The notes under the pieces were generated by a model. It had not been told where the DNA came from. It did not search any database and saw only the letters and a program-made list of their open reading frames with translations. 64,000 nt of DNA, taken from HGM04593 sp045646845. GTDB taxonomy: Bacteria > Bacteroidota > Bacteroidia > Bacteroidales > Bacteroidaceae. The stretch spans positions 1 through 64,000 of the forward strand of contig JAZRLO010000001.1 of the NCBI GenBank assembly GCA_045646845.1. Reading direction: 5' to 3'. How positions within the stretch are numbered: the stretch's first letter is position 1; each line of letters starts with the position of its first letter. Of the stretch, positions 9,847-18,407 are shown piece after piece. The position numbers and the translations under genes are program-made.

Positions 9847-10659
9847 ATGGATAAGACGCTGCAGGTAGATGTTGAAGCGATACTCGCTGCGAAGGCCGGG
9901 AAAAAAGCCCGGTACGTGCCACGTTTTCTGGTTTCATACCTGAAGAAGATTATTCATCAGGATGAGGTGAATGCGTTCCTTCTCGACAACAAGGACAAGC
10001 GCGATCTTGAATTCATCGACGCATTCATGAAGTATTTCAACAACAGCTTCGAAGTGAGCGGTCTCGAGAACCTTCCGGCCGACGGACGGTTCACGTTCGT
10101 CAGCAATCATCCGCTCGGTGCGCAGGACGGACTGGGGCTGGCATACATTCTGGGCCCCGTCTATGAGGGAAAGATAAAGTTCCTTGTGAACGATCTTCTG
10201 ATGAATATTCCGCACATCTCATCTTTCTGGGTACCTATAAACAAGACCGGAAAACAGGCCCGGAACTTCCCGCAACAGGTGAATGCGGCCTTTGCCGGCG
10301 ACAACCACATCGTGATGTTCCCGGCAGGTCTCTGCTCGCGAAAGAGAAAAGGGGTGATACGTGATCTTGATTGGAAGAAGACCTTCATAACGAAAAGCGT
10401 GCAGACACAGCGTGACGTAGTTCCTATTCACTTCGAAGGCGAGAACTCGAAGTTCTTCTACCGCCTTGCTAACATAAACAGGATGCTTGGCATAAAATTC
10501 AACATTGCGATGCTCTATCTGAGTGACGAGATGTTCAAGAACAAGAATAAGAAATTCAAAGTAACTATAGGCAAACCTATACCTTGGCAGACATTCGACA
10601 AATCAAAGACTCCGTCGGAATGGGCGCAGCATGTGAAGGATATTGTCTATACGTTATGA
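9847..10659 (+). CDS. glsA: PlsC-like O-acyltransferase, probable glycine lipid O-acyltransferase GlsA
   Basis: This 270-residue protein is a glycerolphosphate-acyltransferase-fold enzyme. The catalytic box is SNHPLGAQDG with His88; the acidic partner Asp94 lies one residue further away than in the classic HX4D motif. A FPAGLCSRKRKG segment fits the acyl-acceptor/phosphate-binding region. It is not a standard PlsC because it is paired with the next gene, an OlsB-like GNAT acyltransferase; in Bacteroides the pair glsB/glsA makes N-acyl-3-acyloxy-glycine lipids. By analogy it would add the second acyl chain to the hydroxyl of N-acylated glycine at the inner membrane. The function is inferred from family and pairing. 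Confidence 0.8.
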   Translation: MDKTLQVDVEAILAAKAGKKARYVPRFLVSYLKKIIHQDEVNAFLLDNKDKRDLEFIDAFMKYFNNSFEVSGLENLPADGRFTFVSNHPLGAQDGLGLAYILGPVYEGKIKFLVNDLLMNIPHISSFWVPINKTGKQARNFPQQVNAAFAGDNHIVMFPAGLCSRKRKGVIRDLDWKKTFITKSVQTQRDVVPIHFEGENSKFFYRLANINRMLGIKFNIAMLYLSDEMFKNKNKKFKVTIGKPIPWQTFDKSKTPSEWAQHVKDIVYTL

Positions 10660-10672
10660 CAAACGATATTGT

Positions 10673-11677
10673 ATGAAAGAGATTATAGCTCCGGTTCCCA
10701 AGGAACTGTTGAAGGCCGAATTGACCGAGGATAAACTGTTGCGTTTCACACATAGAAGCAACAACGAGATATATGTTGTGACAGCTTTTGATGCTCCCAA
10801 TGTCATGCGCGAGATAGGTCGTCTGCGCGAGATTGCTTTCCGTGCGGCAGGCGGAGGTACCGGCAACGAGGTTGACATTGACGAGTTTGATACAATGGAG
10901 GTTCCGTACAGACAGCTTATTGTGTGGAATCCTGAATGTGATGACATTATCGGCGGTTACCGCTTCCTTTATGGAAAGGATGTCCGCATTGACGAGAATG
11001 GCGAACCGGTCATGGCCACAGCACATGGAATGTTCCACTTCTCTGAAAAGTTCCTCAACGAGATACTCCCGAACACGGTTGAGCTCGGACGAGCTTTCGT
11101 GGCTCTGGAATACCAGTCAACCCGAATGGGCTCCAAGAGCCTTTTTGCCCTCGACAATCTGTGGGACGGCCTCGGTGCGTTGACGGTAGTGCTTCCCGAT
11201 GTCAAATATCTTTTCGGAAAGGTTACCATGTACCCCTCTTATCTTACCAGAGCACGTGACATGATTCTCTATTTCCTAAAGAAGCATTTCCCCGACAACG
11301 ACAATCTTGTGACACCTGTGACGCCTTTAGTGATAGAGACGCCTGAAGATGAACTTGCAACCATATTCAATATGGACAGCTTCAAGGAGGACTACAGGAT
11401 ACTGAAACAGGAGGTTCACCAGTTCGGCCTGACCATCCCCCCAATGGTAAACGCGTACATGGGTCTTTCGCCTACAATGAAGATATTCGGTACGGCCGTG
11501 AACAAGGATTTCGGCAATGTGGAGGAGACCGGTCTTCTTATAGCGGTTGACGAGCTGCAGGATGACAAGAGAATGAGATATATAGAATCTTTTGCCAGGG
11601 AGAACCCCGACCTTATACAACTGACTTCTGGTGCCAATAAGGTGTTCTACATACCGGGCGGAAATAACAATAATTGA
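10673..11677 (+). CDS. glsB: GNAT-type N-acyltransferase, probable glycine N-acyltransferase GlsB
   Basis: This 334-residue protein resembles the OlsB/hemolysin-like acyl-ACP N-acyltransferases, seen in the GGYRFLYGKDV and VELGRAFVALEYQS segments typical of that family. In Bacteroides the homologous GlsB acylates glycine with a 3-hydroxy fatty acid, the first step to glycine lipids. The frame is open from a TTG at 10643, but I chose the ATG at 10673 because it lies 13 nt after the glsA stop and begins MKEIIAPVPKELLKAEL without an odd extension. It probably forms an operon with the preceding gene. A terminator-like hairpin follows. Confidence 0.8.
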   Translation: MKEIIAPVPKELLKAELTEDKLLRFTHRSNNEIYVVTAFDAPNVMREIGRLREIAFRAAGGGTGNEVDIDEFDTMEVPYRQLIVWNPECDDIIGGYRFLYGKDVRIDENGEPVMATAHGMFHFSEKFLNEILPNTVELGRAFVALEYQSTRMGSKSLFALDNLWDGLGALTVVLPDVKYLFGKVTMYPSYLTRARDMILYFLKKHFPDNDNLVTPVTPLVIETPEDELATIFNMDSFKEDYRILKQEVHQFGLTIPPMVNAYMGLSPTMKIFGTAVNKDFGNVEETGLLIAVDELQDDKRMRYIESFARENPDLIQLTSGANKVFYIPGGNNNN

Positions 11678-11685
11678 TTGGCAGG

Positions 11686-11715
11686 CTCCGGAAACATGAA
11701 CGTTTGCCGGAGTTT
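11686..11715 (+). terminator. Probable terminator after glsB
   Basis: A stem CTCCGG-AAAC (11686-11695) pairs with GTTT-g-CCGGAG (11702-11712) around a 6-nt loop with one bulged base and runs into TTT. It lies 8 nt after the glsB stop and before dut. Confidence 0.5.
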
Positions 11716-11735
11716 GTCGTTAAAGGGATACAGAT

Positions 11736-12167
11736 ATGAAAGTCCAGATAATAAACAGATCGAAACATCAGTTGCCTTCATATGCGACGCTCCTCTCCGC
11801 AGGAATGGATCTGAGGGCCAATATAGAGGAACCTGTAGTGCTGGAACCTTTGCAGCGCGCTCTTGTTCCTACAGGGCTTTTCATGGCCCTTCCCGACGGG
11901 TATGAGGCACAGGTGCGTCCGCGCAGCGGCCTCGCAATAAAGAAGGGCATAACCGTGCTCAATTCGCCCGGTACAATCGATGCCGACTATCGCGGCGAGG
12001 TGTGCGTGATTCTCGTGAACCTCTCCAACGAACCCTTTACCGTGACTGACGGCGAACGCATCGCGCAGATGGTCATCGCACGTCACGAACAGGTTGAATG
12101 GTGCGAGGTGGAGTCCCTCGATGAGACTGTGCGCGGAGCAGGCGGCTTCGGCCATACTGGAGTCTGA
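11736..12167 (+). CDS. dut: Deoxyuridine 5'-triphosphate nucleotidohydrolase (dUTPase)
   Basis: dUTPase hydrolyses dUTP to dUMP and pyrophosphate, keeping uracil out of DNA and supplying dTMP synthesis. All five trimeric-dUTPase motifs are present: AGMDLRA (22-28), RPRSGLA (61-67), GTIDADYRGE (79-88, with the catalytic Asp and Tyr), GERIAQM (106-112) and the flexible C-terminal RGAGGFGHTG (133-142). The length of 143 residues is normal. It starts a tight run of four genes with gaps of 17 nt or less, an order seen widely in Bacteroidales. Confidence 0.97.
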   Translation: MKVQIINRSKHQLPSYATLLSAGMDLRANIEEPVVLEPLQRALVPTGLFMALPDGYEAQVRPRSGLAIKKGITVLNSPGTIDADYRGEVCVILVNLSNEPFTVTDGERIAQMVIARHEQVEWCEVESLDETVRGAGGFGHTGV

Positions 12168-12184
12168 TTATTTATATTCCGTCG

Positions 12185-13903
12185 ATGAACAGGTTCTTAT
12201 ACACTCTTTTGTTGCTTCTTGTATCTGCTTTTCCGGCAAGGGCGAATGGAATTGTCGCTGACAACGACTCGGTGCAGCGTGCGCGCGCTGTCGAGTATTA
12301 CTATATGCAGGCACTTTCATTGCTCGAAGAGGAGAGGTTCGACGAGGCTTTCGACATGCTTGAGCATTGCCGGGCTCAAGATCCATCATCTACAGCGGTC
12401 CTTTACAACCTCTCACCGTTCTATGTTGCTCTGGACAGGGACAGCCTTGCGCACGACGCCCTGTTGCGTATGGTGGAGGCAGAACCGCACAATCCCGATT
12501 ACAGCCAGTCACTTGTAGATTATTACTACAAGATAGGGGATTTGGAGTCCGCAATATCGCTGTACGAGGATATGCTGCAGTATTCCGAGTCGAAGAGTGA
12601 GATATACATGGCGCTCTATTCGCTCTATTCGGACAGAGGAATGTCCGACAAGGCCATTGAGATGCTCGATGCCTTGGAGAAGGTCGAGGGGAATAGCGAC
12701 GAAATATCGTACCAGAAGTTGCGCCAATACATGCAGATGCGCGAGAACGACAAAGCCATCGCTCTTGTCGAGGGGCTGATAGCGTCATCCCCCGATGATA
12801 TGCGTTATGTCTCCCTTTTGGGCGATGTGTACCTGTACACCGGGAATTACGAAAAAGCCGAGAAATGCTATTGGGATGTCGTGGCGGTTGAGCCGGACGA
12901 GGTCATAACACTTTCGTCGCTCTCTTCTTTGTACAAATCATTGGGTAACGATTCTCTTTTTACAAAGACTACCGAGATGCTGCTCAAGTCGGAAAAACTC
13001 GATGTGGAGCATCGTCTTACTACTCTTGTGGAGTATGCCATGCTCAAGGACAGCGCATACATGATGGACTTTTTCCGCGAACTCATGCTGTTGCCTTTCG
13101 ACCAGCTCGAGATTTCGGAGACATTTGTGCAGTATATGATGTACAAGAACGTCTCTCCCGATACGATAAGGCCTGTACTGCACAAGATAATTTCCATTGA
13201 GCCGGAGAATACATCGGCCATGCTACAGTTGTTGAGCTATGCCATAGACGATAACGATTATACCGAGGTCATACGCTTGAGCGACAATGCTATGATGTAT
13301 ATCCCTGAGATGCTCGAACTCTACTATTATAAAGGTCTTTCCTGCTATCTGCTCGACAGGAAGAAGGAGTGTGTCGAGGTCTATGAACTGGGTCTGTCAC
13401 GACGGAGGGAAGAGACAGCTCCCGACCATGTCTCAGCCGTCTTCTCTTCGCTGGGTGATGTATATCACGAACTTGACATGGTGGAAAAGTGTACGCAGGC
13501 ATATGATTCCGCTCTGGTATATAATCCTGACAATCTGGGAGTTCTCAATAACTATGCATATTATCTGGCACTGGACAACAGCCGGCTCGAGAAGGCTCTT
13601 TCAATGAGCCGGAAGACTATTGATGCCGAGCCCGAGAACCCGATATTCATAGATACGTACGCATGGGTGCTCTTCATCCTCGAAAGATATGAGGAGGCTA
13701 AGGCCTATGCTGAAAAGATGATACAGATCAGCGGCGAGATGGGTGCGGTTGAGTTGCATCATTGTGGCGACATATTCGCCAAATGCGGCGATATGGAGCG
13801 TGCGCTCCTGTACTGGCAGAAGGCTATAGATGCCGGCGATGACTCCAAGATTCTTAAAAAGAAGATAAAAAAACGCAAATATTACAATGTCAAACGCAAG
13901 TAA
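12185..13903 (+). CDS. Secreted tetratricopeptide repeat protein
   Basis: The 572-residue protein has an N-terminal signal peptide (MNRFLYTLLLLLVSAFPARA) and then TPR-like helical repeats over nearly its whole length, for example around SLLEEERFDEAFDMLEHCRA and GDVYLYTGNYEKAEKCYWDV. TPR arrays are protein-protein scaffolds. It sits between dut and a DUF4292 lipoprotein, an arrangement conserved in Bacteroidales, which suggests a periplasmic or outer-membrane assembly role. No enzymatic motif is visible. The last 17 nt overlap the next gene, a sign of translational coupling. Confidence 0.85.
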   Translation: MNRFLYTLLLLLVSAFPARANGIVADNDSVQRARAVEYYYMQALSLLEEERFDEAFDMLEHCRAQDPSSTAVLYNLSPFYVALDRDSLAHDALLRMVEAEPHNPDYSQSLVDYYYKIGDLESAISLYEDMLQYSESKSEIYMALYSLYSDRGMSDKAIEMLDALEKVEGNSDEISYQKLRQYMQMRENDKAIALVEGLIASSPDDMRYVSLLGDVYLYTGNYEKAEKCYWDVVAVEPDEVITLSSLSSLYKSLGNDSLFTKTTEMLLKSEKLDVEHRLTTLVEYAMLKDSAYMMDFFRELMLLPFDQLEISETFVQYMMYKNVSPDTIRPVLHKIISIEPENTSAMLQLLSYAIDDNDYTEVIRLSDNAMMYIPEMLELYYYKGLSCYLLDRKKECVEVYELGLSRRREETAPDHVSAVFSSLGDVYHELDMVEKCTQAYDSALVYNPDNLGVLNNYAYYLALDNSRLEKALSMSRKTIDAEPENPIFIDTYAWVLFILERYEEAKAYAEKMIQISGEMGAVELHHCGDIFAKCGDMERALLYWQKAIDAGDDSKILKKKIKKRKYYNVKRK

Positions 13904-14696
13904 TAGTATTCTTATAATATGTCTTTCCGTCTGTCTCCTTGCCGCTTGTTCAACAAAGAATACGGCAAGGCTCTATTCGGTGGAATCGGGCACTCCGAAA
14001 GAACTCTCTTCATTGCCCTCCTTTTCAAAGGAACGGCAATATCTGTCGGGTAGCGTGAAGATGACGGTTTCTGCCGATGGCGAGGAGATTACCCTGCGCG
14101 GCAGAATGAGGGTGGATGCCGGCAGGGGAGTGCAGATTGGCGTTGTGGCGATGAACATGGTAGAGGTGGCCTGTCTTGAGTTCTATCCCTCCTATGCGCG
14201 TATAATACACAAGATGGAGAAACTCTATTCTGACGTTCCTTATAAAGATATGCCTGTACTGAACCGCCTCGGAATAGATTACGGGACGTTTGAGGCACTC
14301 TTGCTCAACAAAGTTTATGTAGGGGACGGTGTGCAGTTGTCCACAGGTTGTGAGGTATCCGCCGATGATGGATGTATCGTGTTGCGGTATGGAGACCCGG
14401 CTCTCATGCAGTACGGTTTTTGTGTGGAAAAAGCCACAGGTAACCTTCTGCTTGCCGAAAGGATGTATCCCGACGGTATGAAGGTGCAGTGCCGTTACTC
14501 CGATTTCAAGCCGGTAGGCAATACATATTTCCCCCATCGGGTAGAACTATCGCTTGATGGCGGTGAGGTGCCTGCAAAGATGGTGTTCGAGTTCAGCGGA
14601 CTTCGTGACGGCGAGTTCGAATTCACTCCGCGCAGGATAGGGAACTCTTATGAAAAGGTAGATGTGGACCGTCTCATTATGACGGGCGGCGTATGA
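13887..14696 (+). CDS. DUF4292 family lipoprotein
   Basis: The 269-residue product begins with a lipoprotein signal; the lipobox LLAAC places the acylated Cys at residue 21. The rest matches the DUF4292 type, an envelope family of unknown function with a beta-sheet, LolA/LolB-like appearance (for example SGSVKMTVSADGEEITLRG). It overlaps the TPR gene by 17 nt and lies 16 nt before the EnvC-like gene, so the three envelope proteins are probably made together. A role in lipid or lipoprotein handling is only a guess from the fold impression. Confidence 0.8.
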   Translation: MSNASNSILIICLSVCLLAACSTKNTARLYSVESGTPKELSSLPSFSKERQYLSGSVKMTVSADGEEITLRGRMRVDAGRGVQIGVVAMNMVEVACLEFYPSYARIIHKMEKLYSDVPYKDMPVLNRLGIDYGTFEALLLNKVYVGDGVQLSTGCEVSADDGCIVLRYGDPALMQYGFCVEKATGNLLLAERMYPDGMKVQCRYSDFKPVGNTYFPHRVELSLDGGEVPAKMVFEFSGLRDGEFEFTPRRIGNSYEKVDVDRLIMTGGV

Positions 14697-14712
14697 AAAC
14701 ATTGGCAATTGA

Positions 14713-16044
14713 ATGATGGCGACTAATATGACAAGGCGATTTTTTCTCATGATGGCGGTTGTAGTGTGCATGCTGTTCCTGTTTCCCGCAGCGGCAGATG
14801 CGCAGAGTGCTGCCCTGAAGGGTATGCGCAATAAGGCTACATCCTTGCAGAAGGAGATTGCCGAGAAGGAGAAGATACTGAAATCATCGCAGAGGGATGT
14901 GAAGAGCAAGCTCGAGAATCTTGACCTTATAACTGCCCAGATAGAGTCGCGTAAGGCATTGATTGAACTGTTGGACGAGGAGATGAAGATGATAGATGTC
15001 GAGATAGGGAAGCTCGATGCCGAGATTGCCGTTCAGGAGAAGGCCGTCGAGGAGTCGAAGAATGCCTATGCCGAGTCTTTACGCCGTGCGCGTAAGTACA
15101 GCAGTTACGCCAGCCGTCTCATGTTCATATTTTCCGCCGATGATTTCAATACCATGATACGCCGCTACAGGTATGCCAATGAATATATGGATGCCCATAA
15201 GGTGTTGGCCGACAGTTTGAAGGCGCAGATAGAGAAACTGGAGTCCAAGCGTTTCAATCTCGAGGAGGTGCGCAAGTCAAAGTCTGTGTCGATGGCCGAA
15301 CAGGCTGCAGAGCAGTCAAAACTTCTGGCTCTTGAGAAGGAACAGACACAGATAATAGAAGAGCTCAAGAAAGAGAATGAAAAGGTTCAGGCCGAAATAA
15401 AGAAGAAACGCAACGAACTGAAGAAACTGAATGCTGCCATCGACCGTGAGATAGAGCGCATCCTTGCCGAAGAGCGTGCCGAGAAGAAGAGGCGTGAGGA
15501 GGCTGAAAAGAGAGCTGCTGAAGCAAAGAAGGGCAAGTCTTCATCCGGCAAAAAAGGTACAAAAGGAAAGAAAAATGAGGCTGCGACCAAAACTACGTAC
15601 ACCAGTGATGCCGGTGTTGCAGCCATGAGCGGTTCTTTCCTCAACAACAAGAAGAAAATGCCTGTGCCTATCACCGGCCCGTATCTGCTTGTCGGTGGTT
15701 ACGGTGCAAGAAATGCCGTGGAGGGCAAGGGAAATGTGCTCATAAATACCGGAGGTATTACGTTTGAGGGTAGCTCAGGAGCTCAAGCGCGCTGTATTTT
15801 CGAAGGCAAGGTTACAGCCGTGTATGCGTCGGACGGCTATTCGTTTGTCCTTGTGCGTCACGGTGAGTATATATCGGTTTATTGCAACCTCGGCAACATA
15901 CGTGTCAAGAGCGGTGACAGCATAAAGGCCGGCACTATAATCGGCGATGTCCTGCCCGAGGTAAGCGGCGGCAATCCGCGCATGCTCTTCCAGCTCAGAA
16001 AGGAGAAAAAGACACTGAACCCTGCGGAGTGGCTGAAAATGTAA
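14713..16044 (+). CDS. EnvC-like murein hydrolase activator (degenerate LytM/M23 domain)
   Basis: The 443-residue protein has a signal peptide, long coiled coils (about residues 35-120 and 165-265, rich in Lys and Glu), a Lys/Ser-rich linker and a C-terminal LytM (peptidase M23) domain from about residue 325. The M23 metal ligands are absent: the usual HxxxD segment reads NTGGITFEG and the HxH strand reads MLFQLRK. It therefore should not cleave peptidoglycan itself but, like E. coli EnvC, switch on an amidase at the division site. It closes the dut operon and is followed by a bidirectional terminator. Confidence 0.85.
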   Translation: MMATNMTRRFFLMMAVVVCMLFLFPAAADAQSAALKGMRNKATSLQKEIAEKEKILKSSQRDVKSKLENLDLITAQIESRKALIELLDEEMKMIDVEIGKLDAEIAVQEKAVEESKNAYAESLRRARKYSSYASRLMFIFSADDFNTMIRRYRYANEYMDAHKVLADSLKAQIEKLESKRFNLEEVRKSKSVSMAEQAAEQSKLLALEKEQTQIIEELKKENEKVQAEIKKKRNELKKLNAAIDREIERILAEERAEKKRREEAEKRAAEAKKGKSSSGKKGTKGKKNEAATKTTYTSDAGVAAMSGSFLNNKKKMPVPITGPYLLVGGYGARNAVEGKGNVLINTGGITFEGSSGAQARCIFEGKVTAVYASDGYSFVLVRHGEYISVYCNLGNIRVKSGDSIKAGTIIGDVLPEVSGGNPRMLFQLRKEKKTLNPAEWLKM

Positions 16045-16110
16045 CGGATTACGTATAAACAGGAGATTTGCCTATAAAGGGGCAGCGGATATTCCCGGTT
16101 TGTGTCAGTT

Positions 16111-16155
16111 AAAAAACTCCTGCAATCATGGGTGAGATTGCAGGAGTAAATATTT
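16111..16155. terminator. Bidirectional terminator between envC-like gene and argD
   Basis: A perfect 12-bp stem (ACTCCTGCAATC at 16116-16127, complement at 16136-16147) has an 8-nt loop, an A-run on its left (16111-16115) and a T-rich run on its right. It serves the two convergent operons. Confidence 0.75.
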
Positions 16156-16251
16156 TTCTGTTTCTCTTAGAGGCTGTTTGAAGTTTATTTCTCGATTGTT
16201 CTTAAACAAACCGAAACTCTGACTTTCGCAACCTTGATATATTCTCGAATC

Positions 16252-17379
16252 CTATTTTCCAAGAACTCTTCTAAACCTTTTTATGAACTCTTCCGCTTCG
16301 GCCATGGTTAGTGTCAGCGGCGGTAACAGGCGTATTACATTCGTGCCGCTTACACCGGTGAACACGTGCTCCTCGAACAACAGTCGGTAGCGAATTTCTT
16401 TGATGGGCTCATTGAACTCAATGCCTATCATAAGGCCGCGTCCGCGTATTTCCTTTATGCCATCTATCTTTGCGAGTTCTTCCATAAGGTAGTTGCCCAC
16501 GCAGTTCACATTATCGAGCAGCTTCTCATCTTCCATTGTCTCGAGTACGGCTTCTGCCGCAGCGCAGGCAAGATGGTTGCCGCCGAATGTAGTGCCAAGT
16601 TCGCCATATACGGCCTGGAATTTCGGGCTTATGAGAACCACGCCGATGGGGAATCCGTTGCCTATACCTTTCGCCTGGGTTATCATGTCGGGCTTTATCC
16701 CGGCCCACTGGTGTGCGAAGAACTTTCCGCTACGGCCGCATCCGCTCTGTATCTCATCGAGTATGAGCGTTGTGCTGGTTTCGTTGCACAGCTGCTGCAG
16801 TTGCTGCAGGAATTCAACGGTAGGAATCTGTATTCCGCCCACTCCCTGAATACCTTCGATAATCACTGCCGTAACGTCCCCTTTGGAAATTTCACTGCGT
16901 ACGGCATCGATGTCGCCCATCTCAACGTACGTGGTGTGTCCGTTGGCGTTTATGGGCGCGATTATCTTGGGGTTGTCGGTAACTTCCACGGCGAGTGACG
17001 TGCGTCCGTGAAAAGCCTTTTTAAAGGCTATTACGCGTGTCTTGCCGTTCTTGAACGATGAAAGTTTCAGTGCATTCTCGTTCGCTTCGGCACCGGAGTT
17101 TATGAAAAAGAGACTGTAGTCCTCGTATCCGCTTATGCGGCCAAACTTTTCTGCCACTCTGCGCTGCAGGGTATTTATTACCGAGTTGGAGTAGAATCCC
17201 AATGTGGCGACCTGCTCGCTTATGGCCTTTACATATTTCGGGTGTGCGTGTCCGATGGATATTACCGCATGTCCTCCGTAGAGGTCAAGGTATTCCGTGC
17301 CCTTGTCGTCCCACACCCTGCATCCTTCGCCTTTTACGATGTTTACGTCGAAAAGGGGATATACGTCATATAGTTCCAT
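16252..17379 (-). CDS. argD: Acetyl-/succinylornithine aminotransferase
   Basis: ArgD is a PLP-dependent class III aminotransferase that converts N-acyl-glutamate semialdehyde to N-acyl-ornithine. The 375-residue protein shows INSGAEANENALK (cofactor phosphate region), LILDEIQSG with Asp208 binding the PLP ring nitrogen, and the Schiff-base lysine at about 237 in TQAKGIGNGFP. It is the last gene of the minus-strand arginine operon, 47 nt after argC. Bacteroides is known to use succinylated rather than acetylated intermediates, so the natural substrate may be N-succinylornithine; the sequence alone does not decide this. Confidence 0.95.
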   Translation of the reverse strand: MELYDVYPLFDVNIVKGEGCRVWDDKGTEYLDLYGGHAVISIGHAHPKYVKAISEQVATLGFYSNSVINTLQRRVAEKFGRISGYEDYSLFFINSGAEANENALKLSSFKNGKTRVIAFKKAFHGRTSLAVEVTDNPKIIAPINANGHTTYVEMGDIDAVRSEISKGDVTAVIIEGIQGVGGIQIPTVEFLQQLQQLCNETSTTLILDEIQSGCGRSGKFFAHQWAGIKPDMITQAKGIGNGFPIGVVLISPKFQAVYGELGTTFGGNHLACAAAEAVLETMEDEKLLDNVNCVGNYLMEELAKIDGIKEIRGRGLMIGIEFNEPIKEIRYRLLFEEHVFTGVSGTNVIRLLPPLTLTMAEAEEFIKRFRRVLGK

Positions 17380-17426
17380 TCTTTTTTGCTTATGTGTTGA
17401 ACTGAGAACCTTAAACCTGTGTGTTA

Positions 17427-18395
17427 TCAGAATGCCGACGGCTTTAGCTGCAGGCCTACGGTCTCTGCAAGGCCGAACAGCAGGTTCATGTTGTGTACGG
17501 CTTGTCCGCTTGCGCCCTTCAGCAAGTTGTCTATGATGGATGTTATGAGCAGCTTGTTTCCGTGCTTTTCAAGGTGTATAAGGCACTTGTTTGTGTTTAT
17601 TACCTCCTTCAGGTCGATGGGCCTGTTCACGATGTGCGTGAACGAGTCACGGTCGTAATAGCTCTCGTACAGTTTGTACAGGGTGAGTATATCAAGGTCG
17701 CATTTTACCACAACAGTCGCGAATATTCCGCGCGGGAAGTCACCGCGGTAGGGTATGAAGTCTATCTCTCCACAGTAGTCGGGCTGCAGCTGCTTGATGC
17801 TCTGTACAATCTCCGGTATGTGCTGGTGCTCGAAAGGCTTGTATATGCTTATGTTGTTGTTTCTCCAGCTGTAGTGCGTGCTTGCCGTAGGCTTAACACC
17901 TGCACCGGTACTGCCGGTTATGGCGTTTACGGAGATGTCGCCTTTGAGCAGGTGCTCTTTTGCCAGCGGCAGAAGGGCCAGCTCGATGCATGTTGCGAAA
18001 CAGCCTGGGTTTGCCACATAGCGGCTCTTGCATGTATTGCGGCGGTTCAACTCCGGCAAACCGTAGATGAAGTCGTGGTCGTCCCCCTTTATGCGGTAGT
18101 CCATAGAAAGGTCAATGACCTTCAGCTCATCGGGCAGGACATTGCTCTCCATGAACTTCCGTGAGTCACCGTGTGCGGTGCAAAGGAAGAGAAGGTCAAT
18201 CTCCTCAAAAGGCATTTCATCCGTAAACATCAGGTCTGTCTCGCCGAGCAGTCCGGCATGTACATCTGTTATGCGGTTGCCTGCATTGCTCTTGCTGTGA
18301 ACGAACTCTATTTCTACTTCGGGGTGGATAAGCAGCAGACGGAGCAGTTCTCCTGCAGTGTAGCCTGCACCACCTATGATTCCAACTTTTATCAT
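17427..18395 (-). CDS. argC: N-acetyl(succinyl)-gamma-glutamyl-phosphate reductase
   Basis: ArgC reduces N-acyl-glutamyl phosphate to the semialdehyde with NADPH, the third step of arginine synthesis. The N-terminal Rossmann motif GIIGGAGYTAGELLRL and the catalytic Cys132 in ANPGCFATC are intact; the length is 322 residues. It begins 12 nt after argG and continues to argD in one transcription unit. Confidence 0.96.
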   Translation of the reverse strand: MIKVGIIGGAGYTAGELLRLLLIHPEVEIEFVHSKSNAGNRITDVHAGLLGETDLMFTDEMPFEEIDLLFLCTAHGDSRKFMESNVLPDELKVIDLSMDYRIKGDDHDFIYGLPELNRRNTCKSRYVANPGCFATCIELALLPLAKEHLLKGDISVNAITGSTGAGVKPTASTHYSWRNNNISIYKPFEHQHIPEIVQSIKQLQPDYCGEIDFIPYRGDFPRGIFATVVVKCDLDILTLYKLYESYYDRDSFTHIVNRPIDLKEVINTNKCLIHLEKHGNKLLITSIIDNLLKGASGQAVHNMNLLFGLAETVGLQLKPSAF

Positions 18396-18407
18396 AATGG
18401 TCTGTTG

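Noticed and set aside
11678..11905. Small frame overlapping the start of dut
   Set aside because: It begins at the base after the glsB stop and runs out of frame through dut; dut has all five motifs, so the small frame is not a gene.
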